Source: Pollenia angustigena (Eukaryota > Arthropoda > Insecta > Diptera > Polleniidae). Taken from it: a DNA stretch of 64,000 nt. Positions 55,157 to 64,000 of this stretch are shown in pieces; the first letter of the stretch is position 1; each line of letters begins with the position of its first letter. Both the position numbers and the translations under genes were made by a program. The stretch spans positions 225,555,803-225,619,802 of the forward strand of contig OV884059.1 in the NCBI GenBank assembly GCA_930367215.1, read 5' to 3'. The notes beneath the pieces were generated by a model that was given only the letters and a program-made list of their open reading frames with translations, was not told the origin of the DNA and made no database searches.

Positions 55157-55552
55157 AGGCAGAATTAGTCTTTACTTTCCGTTCTGTTACGAATAAGCTG
55201 ATTCTTTTTTGTTATTAAAAAACCTATGAAATTGATTAGTTTTTCTGTTCTGTTTCGGTTCAGTTGTTTAAATCAAAAAATTGTTAAGAATTTGTAAGTG
55301 ACAGCAAAAAAAATAATAAAAAAATACATATTTTTATTGAAATAAACTGTTTTTTGATTTTAAGAATTCATAAGATTTAATTTCTTCAATTTCATGTGCA
55401 TTAAAGTTATTGAAATAAAAAACGAACGGTGCAAAACTAATAAATTTGTCATAAATGGCTGATAAGTTACTACAGAAAAAGTAACTACCACAATTTCGTA
55501 ACAGAACGGCACGGAACAGAACAGAAACAGAAAGTAAAGACTAACTGAGCCT
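55157..55552. mobile_element. 396-bp PIF/Harbinger-like MITE
   Basis: The ends are AGGCAGAATTAGTCTTTACT and, inverted, AGGCTCAGTTAGTCTTTACT, continuing TTC and GTTCTGTTACGA-like blocks. The 3-bp duplication TAA lies at 55154-55156 and 55553-55555. Non-coding. Confidence 0.82.
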
Positions 55553-55617
55553 TAATGCTTAAAAAAAAATAAATAACAATAAATGTTTTATAAATAAATT
55601 TTATTTAATTAAAAAAA

Positions 55618-56156
55618 TACGGGGTATCTGATAGCAGATTTATATTTTCAAACTTAAATAAAAAATTTAATAATTGACACAAAGTTTTATTAAAAGCATT
55701 GAACGGTAGAATGGAAATGCGGGTTTTATTTTTTAAAGAGTATGTCATCCACATGTCTTTTGTCGACTTGAACACACTGTTCAAAACGGAGCCTTGTTTT
55801 TCGAGAATTTAAAAAAAAATGACCCAATTTTCTCATGCGTGGATAAGGCACGCCAAACATTTACCCTGGGGCAATCTAAATGTATTTGATGTTTCAATCG
55901 AGGGTTGGAGGTTCTTGTTGACGTGGCTATTTAAGTAAAAATGAACTTTGAACAAAATTGTCGACGAGCAATTATGTAAGAATCATTACCCTTAAAAATT
56001 GTCTCCTCAGCGAACGCGCGATGCTCACTCGACTACTGTGACTGACAAATCCTCCCAATCGATAATTCCAACGGCTCCAACCTCCCTCCGCAACGTTTAT
56101 TACTTTTTGAAATAAACGCATTTAAAAATATAATTTTGCCACCAGACACCCTTTAT
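55618..56156 (-). mobile_element. degraded mariner-like element
   Basis: The ends are GGGGTATCTGATAGCAGATT and, inverted, AGGGTGTCTGGTGGCAAAAT, both going on to TATATTTT.AAA. On the minus strand, short coding traces can be read near the C-terminal end (RFEQCVQVDKRHVDDILFKK), as in mariner C-termini. Heavily mutated; confidence rests mainly on the ends. Confidence 0.5.
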
Positions 56157-57890
56157 ATGAATAGATTTTACTTGAGGGTAAATTGCAGGGACCGTTAATA
56201 AGAGTGATCCATATAATTTTAGCTTGAAAACTCTCCGTATTAAAGTCAGCGGAGACCTATACTGTCTTATACCAATAGGTTCGTCTCTTTAAGAACCTAT
56301 GGTGATCTAGAATAAACGATCTTAACTCCACAGTTAAAAATCATTTTTCAACGAAAAAATAAAGGTATGTAGGTATGGATGAACTCTTAAAAAGAGAGTT
56401 TTATTTCGCAGTCATAAAATTGTCGGCCTAAAATTCTTCTTCTTTTTAATGACAATTAGTTTAATTGCAGTGCAAGCTGATTAGATAACACTGCTCTACA
56501 AATTGTAGTGATCTGACCAGCTACAAGCTTTGGGTGTCCATGTACAAAATATGAATTTAATTAAATGTCGGTTAAAATCAAACTCCTGAAATGTGTTTTA
56601 ATGTATTACGGCTTAATAAAACTCTTTTTTTAAGAGTTAAATTCGACCTTTATGTTTACGTTGAAAAATAGCTGTTTTATATGGACTTTTTTGTTTTTAT
56701 TCCAAAAATAACTCAGGGACAAAAATAATTACTTTTATTATTTTTTGTAAAGGATACGAGAAAAATTCCTTTATTTTCAATTGGGAATCTTTAACCATTA
56801 TAGTTACATATATATTTTATTTTGGTTGTGGTAACCAATTAAAGTAAAATTTATTTATTTTTGGTTATTTATAACCTAAGTAATTTTTTGTTCACAAATA
56901 TCTATTGGAAAAAATTATTTATTTTTCTGGTTACAATTCTTAGGTCAAGTAAAACATATGTACCGCATTTCCTTTAAGCTTCTCATAAGAAGTTGTATAT
57001 TTTTCAAAATGTGTTTTTTGGGTTAGACACAATACAAACACTGCATATATAAAATAAATATGTATAACCATTTTTTCCTTAAGTATAAGCGCTAAATTAA
57101 TAACAGTTGTCTCAAAATGCAGATTTATTGGTAAATATGGTAGGCCTGATCACAACGCTTCCTGCGAGTTTATATTTTTTACAAACACAAAGTATGTGCA
57201 CGTGTTCAGTTCTTTCAGATTTTTTTTTCAATAGTTTTTGTCTACTTGGCACTTGAACGAAGAAAACGTAACCTTTCAATTTCATGAAAGAAGTTTTTAC
57301 ACAAACAAAATACATATCGGTACTGAAAATTTCAAAAATGTTTGCCTTCCAAAAAAAACAAGCAACACATTTTGTTCTTGTAAAGTTTTTTTGTTTGTGC
57401 TCGAAACACATCACGCAAAAATTATTGAAAAAAATAACTGTTCATGTGTACATATTTTGTTTTTGTAAAAAATAATTTTTTAACCAGCCGAAGGGTCGGC
57501 TCTTTTGCGTTGAAATATAATTGAAAATAACGGTATCGTACAATAAGTAACTTATTGTATTCCATCAGTATCCACTAGTATCTGCTTTCACGAAACAGAT
57601 ATTAGCAGATCTTTCGCTTTTTTATCAACTTACATCCACTCTTTTACAAGTCATATCAATATCAACTTATATCAGAAACACAAGAGCACTCATCCATACG
57701 CATTCACTTTAGAAAAAACACAGAAACAGATATAAACAGATATATCTGTGCAGGTCTTTATTGTGTATCTTTTCATGGTTTTAATTGAGTAAGTCTGAAA
57801 TTGAGAAATGTCAAATGAAATGCAGAAAAAAACTTGACGTTTACGTGTGGCTCACATTCAACATCGGCCCTTAAAATTTAATTTTAATAC

Positions 57891-59078
57891 GTAAAAGTTT
57901 AATTTACTTGAAAAAATTTTTAATTAAAATTGATTTTATTTTTGATTAATGGTTTAATTGAAAATAATAAAACAAATTGGTGAGAATTTTTTCTGCGTAT
58001 ATATTTGTGTATAGAAAGCATTTCGTTGAAATTTTGTCGCTCTAGCTAATAATAAGTGATGCCAACTAGACATTTTTCGGACTTTATTTAGATTCATATC
58101 TTAAAAAAAAAAAACAAAAATATGAAGTTATTTAAGGAACTGGTTCCTCTTCATATCGCACTGGCTCCTTTTAAAAGAGTCAACTCAAAATTTACAAATT
58201 TTCAGTAGAGGCAAAAACTATTTTTTTTTTAAATATTAACAATGAATGTTGAAATCAATTTTGGTATTTAAAAGAAATACAAGTAAGAACTACCGTCGTA
58301 TAGTTGTTTTTGTAATTTTTTCAGGGATTAACAAAAACTAACAAGTTTTTTGAGTTGTTCCCTTTTATGTGAAATTTGTACATCAATATAGTTGTGTTAT
58401 TTCATAAATAAAGACACAAAATAAAATATAACAGCACAATCATCTTACCTTTAACAACTAAAAAGAGACAACACAGAATAGAACATAACTTAAGTAAGCC
58501 TTTGTGACGGATACACTAGCACAACATAAAATATTTCTCTTTAGTTGAAAAAAAACTGATATCAATTCAGCTTACATTTCGCGACAACTCAAAATATTTC
58601 TGTTTAGTTGACTTTGAATAGGGATACAACTATATTTTTTTGGTGGGGAGTAGAGCAAACGATGTAAGATTTTTACAGTGGGTAGAAATGACCAATGTAA
58701 ATCGTGTTCTTGCAAAAAGTGAAATTTTAAAAATTTAGAGTTGACTCTCTTCAGAGGAACCAGTGGGATATGTAAAAAATTAGTATTTATTCTCAAACTA
58801 AACCGAAGTTATTGCAAAATATATTTTCTTAAATCAATTTATAAAGGTACATTTTGAAAACTTTTATCGCATTTTTTCAAGTTAAATTTTTTTAGATATG
58901 ACAATATTGCAATAAAAAAGCGAAATATGCACTCCATTTGGACTTTAATTGTGATATTATAAATTCCAAATCCGAGCTTAGTATTTAAAAGTATGCATTA
59001 CTAACGAAGAGACTAAATCAATATACTATTTTTGTTTGCTGGCTGTTTCAAAAAAGCCTGTACCTTCAAACTTAAACA
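57891..59078. other. no gene; repeat fragments
   Basis: 57891-57996 resembles the right end of the 41.4-kb TA element (GGTGAGAATTTTTTCTGCG then TA). 58640-58780 (minus) and 58140-58210 (plus) match 48655-48755 around CTAAAGAGAGTCAGCTCG, a third repeat family. The rest is unassigned. Confidence 0.45.
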
Positions 59079-60083
59079 GGTATGTTCTAGGTTTCGACTC
59101 GAATTGAAAACGAAAAATTTTTTAAATCCGCATAACTCATAAATTGGTGTTCTCAAATCCGCATGTTTTTGTGTATTCGAAGTTTTTGTTCGAAAAACTT
59201 TTTTTGGACTAAAGATCGCTAATTTGCTAACCGCAGCATGACAGCAATGTTTAATATTTTTTTAAAATCGTGAAAGCTGTAAAGAATCACAGGAAAAAAT
59301 AGCTTCTATCGCGAACATGGCTAAAATTCGCGAAAAATTGCAAACTTTTAAACAAACACTAAAATTTATTTGCAATCGCTAAATCGGTAAAAGAAAACAA
59401 AATGTCGGAAAACAACAAAAAAAAATTGCAAAAATAGCGAAAAATCGCGTAAATTTTTAAAATTTCAAACCAGCCTATAATTGATTAAAAGTCCCTTAAA
59501 CTATTAGGATTGGCAAAAATTAGGTAAAAATTGCTAAATTCGCGGAAATTCGCAAAAATTTGATAACATCGGCATGATAGCAAGGTCTACTATTTATTAT
59601 AAATCGTTAAAGCTGTAAAGAATCAGAAAACTTACTGAAACAAATCGCGAACATGGCTAAAATTCGCGAAAAATCGCAAAATTTTAAACAAACAAAAAAA
59701 CTTATTTGAGATCGCTAAATTGATTAAAAAAAACAAATTGTCTGAAAATAACAAAAAAAATCGTTTAAAAAAAATAAGCTGTAATTACATCAAAATAATG
59801 AAAATGTCGATTTTAAATTTAGGGTAAGTTAGGGACTTTTGCATTTTAGATAACGATATATTTTTGATTAAATTGGATAAAGAAGATTTTAAGCTAAAAA
59901 CAAAATTTATTTTTTTGTTAAAAATGTTATCAAATATTAGGATAAAAGTCGATTCATTTTACTTTCACCAACCCATTACTACTCTAATTGAAAACGAATA
60001 AAAACTTGTGGATGTGAAATGCAGAACACCAAAAATGCTTAAGTAATCCACTTTCGAGTGGATTCGGGTTCTAGAACACACCC
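59079..60083. mobile_element. possible element with GTGTTCTAG ends
   Basis: Left GGTATGTTCTAGGTTTCGAC and right (inverted) GGGTGTGTTCTAGAACCCGA are imperfect inverted ends. The interior is a diverged direct repeat of ~340 bases (59230 and 59570) around CGCGAACATGGCTAAAATTC GCGAAAAA. Confidence 0.45.
59230..59770. repeat. tandem duplication, ~340-bp unit
   Basis: GCATGACAGCAA...AAAGCTGTAAAGAATCA...CGCGAACATGGCTAAAATTC at 59230-59345 recurs at 59570-59670, together with the following TCGCTAAAT and AACAACAAAAAAAA blocks. Diverged. Confidence 0.65.
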
Positions 60084-60315
60084 GAAAATTTAAATTTAGT
60101 CCTTAAGCTCCTGGCTTGTATTTAAATTCTGTAAAAGTCACTACATGAATTAACCGAAACTTTTTAAAATTTGTAAATAAATCTTCTATATGCAACAATT
60201 TTTTTACAGTTTATTGCCACTTAATAACTTTAAAGTCCCTATTTTATTTTCCTTGTTTGTCTTCATTATTCAGAGGAACACAAGAAAAAAAGAACAAAAA
60301 AAAAAACAAACAACA
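60084..60315. other. no feature recognised
   Basis: AT-rich spacer between two inverted-repeat elements. Confidence 0.4.
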
Positions 60316-61042
60316 GTGCCCATGTTCTGTAACTCTCGCGTCGAGAAAGTTTTCGATTGAAATGTGTGAAATGAAACAAAAATGCCATAAATTGAAACAA
60401 ACAGCTGTTTTTCTCACTTAACTGTGTCTGTAACTTTTTTGGCGAGTACAAGCTGTCACGTAAGGAAATTACTCGCTAATAAACAGAAAAAGTGTGTCTG
60501 TAACATTTTGGTGAGAAAAGTACCCGCTTTGAACTGTCAAATAAACTCACGAATAAAAATGGGGCGAGAAAAAATTTTAACACTAAAAAACAATTAAAAA
60601 TGCAAAATGCAAAGAATAATAATAATAATATTTTATTCTTGGCACATTTTTCATTGTTTTATTATTTTGCTTTTAACATTTTTATAAAATATACGAATGC
60701 CTTCAAAGCTCGTTTGCAAACAACAAACATTAAAGTCGCTCTTTATACAATTTGGCGTAGCCGACGGTTGTGTGTTCGCCGCCGTCGTTGAAAAACTTTC
60801 AATTTAAGTAAATTTTGGTCGCCGTCAACGATATGTGTTACTGGCGTTCTGAACGTCTTCAATGTCACATCGGCTTCGAGTGCAATATTATGACATTTAT
60901 AACGTAACGACGTAATCTCTTTTGATAGTTTTCGACATGAGTTACAGACACACATTTTTCTCACTTTTCGAGAAACGATGGAATATTTTGTTTCACTCTT
61001 TTCGATGCAAGAAGTTCTCACTAAAGTTACAGAACATGGGCA
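60316..61042. mobile_element. inverted-repeat element with GTGTCTGTAAC repeats
   Basis: The ends read TGCCCATGTTCTGTAACT inward from both sides. Repeated CTGTAAC.TTTT.G.GAG phrases lie inside each end (60425, 60497, and inverted at 60940 and 60965). CAG flanks both sides (60313-60315, 61043-61045), a possible 3-bp duplication. The superfamily is unknown. The right half contains an unrecognised open frame. Confidence 0.6.
60743..61021 (-). CDS. unrecognised 92-codon frame inside the 60.3-kb element
   Basis: A minus-strand frame with GC content above the surroundings. It has a CVCNSCRKLSKEITSLRYKC segment (three spaced Cys), then a basic C-terminus RRRRTHNRRLRQ. It may be a fragment of the element's own transposase or a captured host exon. 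No known domain was recognised and the start is arbitrary. Confidence 0.3.
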   Translation of the reverse strand: MRTSCIEKSETKYSIVSRKVRKMCVCNSCRKLSKEITSLRYKCHNIALEADVTLKTFRTPVTHIVDGDQNLLKLKVFQRRRRTHNRRLRQIV

Positions 61043-61182
61043 CAGGATAGCAAAAATTCTCTATTCAAGGATTAGTTCTACAATACAAAAAAAAAAAAAA
61101 ATCCAGCAAAATGACAAACAAAAGCCTGAAAACTTTGCACAACCTCAAGGTAAAAAACAAATAAAATAATACAAACACTCAC

Positions 61183-61792
61183 CTTTCTGCTCTCTGCTGG
61201 CATGCTGGAGGTACGCAAACGTTGCCTTTGTCTGCTGCCCAATTGAGCAATAGTAGCCGAACTGCCTCCATGGATGAGACTCGAACCCACTCCAGCGATA
61301 CGTTCATGGGGCACAGCTGTGTTGGTGGGAGAATCTAAATCACCATCAGCACGAGCAAACTGTTGATGGTCATTTCTAGTTCTCATGCCAGCATTCGGTA
61401 CTCCTCCACCACAATCTCCAGTTGGAGTTTCGGCTACATATGGTCCATTCGTTGGTCTGCCATCAACACAACACACTGTTGATGTGGGTGACGCTGTTGA
61501 TGTTGTATCTTCTAGCAACATGTCGAGCTCTGTTGTGTTTGTGGCAACACCACTACCACCAGCATTTGCAGCAGCTAACGATGCTGAGGATGACGAAGGC
61601 AAATGACTGTTTACACAACCCACCAATGTGTTGGGTGCATAGAGGGGTGAGGTGGCAGCCGAGTACTGAGGTGAAACAGCACCTGACATGGCTTGTTGAA
61701 AAGTTAAAACACCACCCGTGTCAACCGGTATCAAATTCATGCGTGATGGTTTTGAATGTGTCACAGGTGACTTAACTAGCGAAATGCGATCA
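61183..61792 (-). CDS. Rgk: RGK-family GTPase, large upstream exon (N-terminal extension)
   Basis: A 610-nt exon with acceptor ...TTCATTTTAG before 61792 and donor GTGAGT after 61183. One open frame of ~203 residues starts SDRISLVKSPVTHSKPSRMN and ends RQRLRTSSMPAESRK. It is low-complexity (Ser, Ala, Thr, Gly) with GGVLTFQQAMSGAVSPQY near the start. The composition and codon use are those of a real coding exon: GC-rich, with no stops, and bounded by splice sites. It ends in phase 0, matching the phase-0 start at 53250. The link to the G-domain exons rests on order, strand and phase, with a 7.9-kb intron between. Upstream exons lie beyond the window or were missed. Confidence 0.78.
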
Positions 61793-62776
61793 CTAAAATG
61801 AAAAAAAAAAACAAACAAAAGAGAGAAAATTTAAGTACAGGGAAATTAATTTACACAAAAATAAAATTTAAAAAACTTTGGCCAATTTCATAATTTCATT
61901 TAAATGTCAATTTATGTTTAAAATTCCTTTTTCATGTCCAATAAAAATAAAATTATATGAGAAACAATATAAAAATATGAATTGATATTTAAAAAGAACT
62001 CGTGAAGTTGTCCATTAAAGTTTTTAATTGCATCATTATTTTAGAAGTTTCTGATGGAAAGTGATTTTTGAATAATTTAAGTCATTGGAAAATTAATAAG
62101 GTAACCCCAGTTGGCCAGCTAAATGCTGTTTACGAACCCTTAATTATGTCACAATTGGTTTACAGTTTATTTTAACAGAAAAAGACAAATTTTTTGACAG
62201 TCTATCAGGTTTTTAACCAACAAAATACGCGTTGTTTTTTCCTTGTTACCTTATTATTTGTGCCATGATTTAAATAATACCATTTTAGGACCATTTTCGT
62301 AAAATATTACAAATATTTTACAAATTTCTCCTTTTCATAACCAGTTTGCATCATTAGTTTAGTCATCTTCCAATTATAACTCGTTTTTCTTAGAAACTTC
62401 TTGTGGAAAAAAATACAAATTGTAATTAGTTTAAAACAAAAATAACTACAACAAATTAACATTTCAGACTGCTAATTGCAAAACGGATATTTTTTTCCAC
62501 GTGGTGGGAGTTGCAATAAATGCAACAATGACATGCACAAGGAAACGACTTTTTTTCTTAAACAATACAAAAGTTGAATAAATTTAGCGCCAATCTTCGA
62601 AAGTAAGTTCATAGCAGGTTCTCACTGAATCGAGACTAAACAATTTTAGCCAGGGTCTGCGAATAACAATTATTTCTCAGACATAAATTAAAATAATAAA
62701 ACTAAAAGAAAAGTACTACGTAGATAATTCTTGTTATTAAAAAAAATTAAAGAAATTTATTTTGTTGTTATTAATA
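61793..62776. other. intron or upstream sequence, no feature recognised
   Basis: AT-rich. No exon with matching phase or TIR pair was recognised. Confidence 0.45.
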
Positions 62777-63446
62777 TCGGGTGATTTTTTAGCTATTATC
62801 TTTTTGGCAACACTGGTTTAAACAGCTGACGCACGTTTTGTGTTTTGTTTCACTGTCAAACATCTTCAGTTTGGTCTATAATTTAACCATTAATCGTCTT
62901 ACAAACGAACAACGATTGAAAATTATTGAATTTTATTACCAAAATGCGTGCTCTGTTAGCTCACTGAAGCGGCTATTCGGTACGTTAATAGGCAGAATTG
63001 TCGATTTTGGAGTGAAGATCAGCCAGAAGCATTGCAAGAGCTGCCAATGCATCCAGAAAGTCATAGTTTGGTGCGGTTTATGGGCTGGTGGCATCATTGG
63101 ACCGTACTTCTTCAAAGATGATGCGAATCGTAACGTAACTGTGAATGGTGAGCGCTACCGTGAGATGATATCCAACTTTTTTTGCCCAAAATGCAAGAGC
63201 TGGACTTGCATGACATGTGGTTTCAACAAGACGGTGCCACATGCCACACAGCACGCTTAACAATGGACTTTTTGAGAGGCGAGTTCGGTGAACATTTTAT
63301 ATCCCGTTCGGGACCGGTCAATTGGCCGCCTAGATTATGCGATTTAACGCCTTTAGACTATTTTGTGTGGGGCTATGTTAAAGCTCATGTCTATACACAC
63401 ATGCCCGCTTCAATTGACGCATTGGAAGACTACATTGAAGCATTAG
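62777..63446 (+). mobile_element. DD41D mariner, GGGTGATTTTTTA family, 3' truncated
   Basis: Left end TCGGGTGATTTTTTAGCTAT with TA at 62775-62776. The transposase remnant is on the plus strand: RLTNEQRLKIIEFYYQNACS, an internal deletion, PMHPE with the same 2-base frameshift as the 49-kb copy, then WFQQDGATCHTA and CDLTPLDYFVWGY. The element stops abruptly at ...ALEDYIEAL near 63446, where unrelated sequence begins, so the right end is lost. Confidence 0.87.
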
Positions 63447-64000
63447 GGTGACCGTTAAAATCAAAAGTTGGATTTCTTTATGTCTCACCCGCCAATTTGG
63501 TGGGTATTAATAAAAAAGCAAAGCAAAAAAAATTTTAGGCCGATAGGCGAAAGCTAAGCCGTCCCTTACGCCCACCAAAGTTTGAGAAAAATTATATTTT
63601 TTTACATTAAATCTGACTTTTATGTTTCATAACTTAGAAAATATAAATTTTGTAGAATAGTTATTAACAAGTTTTTCCTTAATCTCTCATTAAACAAAAT
63701 AAACTGAAAAATAGCAATTAAGCCAATTAAAAAAATCAAATTTTTAATTTATTAGAGGAACCCATTTTCTATGAATCACGTATCTTTAATTTTGTTGAAA
63801 AACATTTTTAATTATAAATAAAAAATAAAAAACAGACAAGCCGGGAACCTGGTGTTTTAGCCTAATTCGGGTAGGCTGAATTCAGTGGTGGTAACCGTTT
63901 TTTTTTTTTGTAGGTAAGCTTTTGTTTTCCAGATATACTGTTATATCGAAAATGGAGGAGGTTGCACAACTTATATTCGCGTTGCTCAAAAACGGTTTAG
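63447..64000. other. unassigned; possible start of another element
   Basis: AGGGTGACCGTTAAAATC at the mariner break may be the end of another element. Several unusual GC-richer phrases follow (GCCGATAGGCGAAAGCTAAG, GGTGGGTATT). No gene was recognised before the window ends. Confidence 0.3.

Larger units (their letters stand above)
54681..57760. mobile_element. hAT-like element, 3.1 kb, non-autonomous
   Basis: The ends are TAAAGACCTGCACGAG and, inverted, TAAAGACCTGCACAGA. An exact 8-bp target duplication TTGTGTAT lies at 54673-54680 and 57761-57768. Subterminal CAGATATA/TATATCTG and AGTATC repeats occur at both ends. It holds a PIF-like MITE (55157-55552) and a degraded mariner-like piece (55618-56156). 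No hAT transposase was found. 56160-57480 is AT-rich with no assignable gene. Confidence 0.88.
54247..57890 (-). mobile_element. DD41D mariner (rosa-like) split by a hAT
   Basis: Left end AAGGTTGGTTAAGTTTTAAA GGCCGATGTT with TA outside. The right part ends in inverted CAACATCGGCCCTTAAAATT (57859 on), after which the last ~12 bases have diverged. The coding strand is minus: after MKRY the gene is interrupted by the hAT at 54681-57760. The remaining N-terminal half (TIEQRVKVIQAYYENGRSNQ ... TVGKIVQKFERTGSVGDVKT P) joins directly to the C-terminal 45 residues (ending GHLGDILFH). The catalytic core is thus deleted. Confidence 0.82.

Noticed and set aside
3121..61042. a shared CAG-duplicating family linking the elements at 3121 and 60316
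   Set aside because: Both show a possible 3-bp CAG flank, but their end sequences are unrelated and 3 bp can match by chance.
61385..61775. plus-strand frames opposite the large RGK exon
   Set aside because: These are shadows; splice sites and composition support the minus strand.
1..64000. CRISPR arrays, bacterial operons, rRNA
   Set aside because: No regularly spaced direct repeats, ribosome-binding patterns or rRNA-like sequence; the DNA is clearly eukaryotic.

Overview
The window is AT-rich eukaryotic DNA from a higher fly. A calyptrate or tephritid with a large, transposon-loaded genome fits best, because the DD41D mariners, hAT, PIF-like, Helitron, piggyBac and Penelope elements and the short 57-64 nt introns are all of dipteran type. 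Species was not determined.

Host gene. Only one host gene is visible. It lies on the minus strand as four spliced coding exons (61183-61792, 53129-53250, 52871-52945, 46614-46825) whose splice phases chain exactly (0, 2, 2, 1). The last exon carries the P-loop of an RGK-family (Rad/Gem/Rem/Kir) small GTPase. The remaining G-domain exons were not found at lower coordinates, so positions 1-46613 are probably one very long intron of this gene, or lie beyond its end.

Transposon layers. Nearly everything else is mobile DNA, much of it nested with readable target-site duplications (TSDs). (1) 1-1492: 3' half of a piggyBac-like element with an intron-containing transposase, ending at a TTAA. (2) 2.2-6.7 kb: tandem repeats, palindromes and a LINE tail. 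(3) 6.86-10.36 kb: a 3.5-kb hAT-type element holding a 9-bp-TSD MITE, a second hAT with a SINE-like repeat, and a Penelope pLTR piece. (4) 11.7-14.7 kb: another hAT and two TA-flanked elements. (5) 17.1-18.2 kb: an old DD41D mariner. (6) 19.6-25.4 kb: a Penelope-like retroelement with tandem pLTRs, hammerhead-like motifs and a reverse transcriptase gene, broken by a BED-finger hAT. (7) 28.1-30.2 kb: a PIF-like MITE holding a copy of itself and a hAT. (8) 30.7-34.6 kb: two hATs, one carrying a Helitron helicase fragment. (9) 34.7-39.5 kb: a TA-flanked element holding a hAT with TATCGATA repeats and a PIF-like element that itself holds a mariner. (10) 41.4-42.6 kb: a Helitron inside a TA element. 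(11) 43.7-45.0 kb: the 3' end of a LOA/I-type LINE. (12) 47.9-52.2 kb: a 4.3-kb nested stack. (13) 54.2-57.9 kb: a mariner split by a hAT. (14) 62.8-63.4 kb: a truncated mariner.

Most coding remnants are broken or internally deleted, so most elements must have moved using transposases supplied elsewhere. The piggyBac-like transposase (incomplete at the window edge) is the only transposon gene without a visible lesion.
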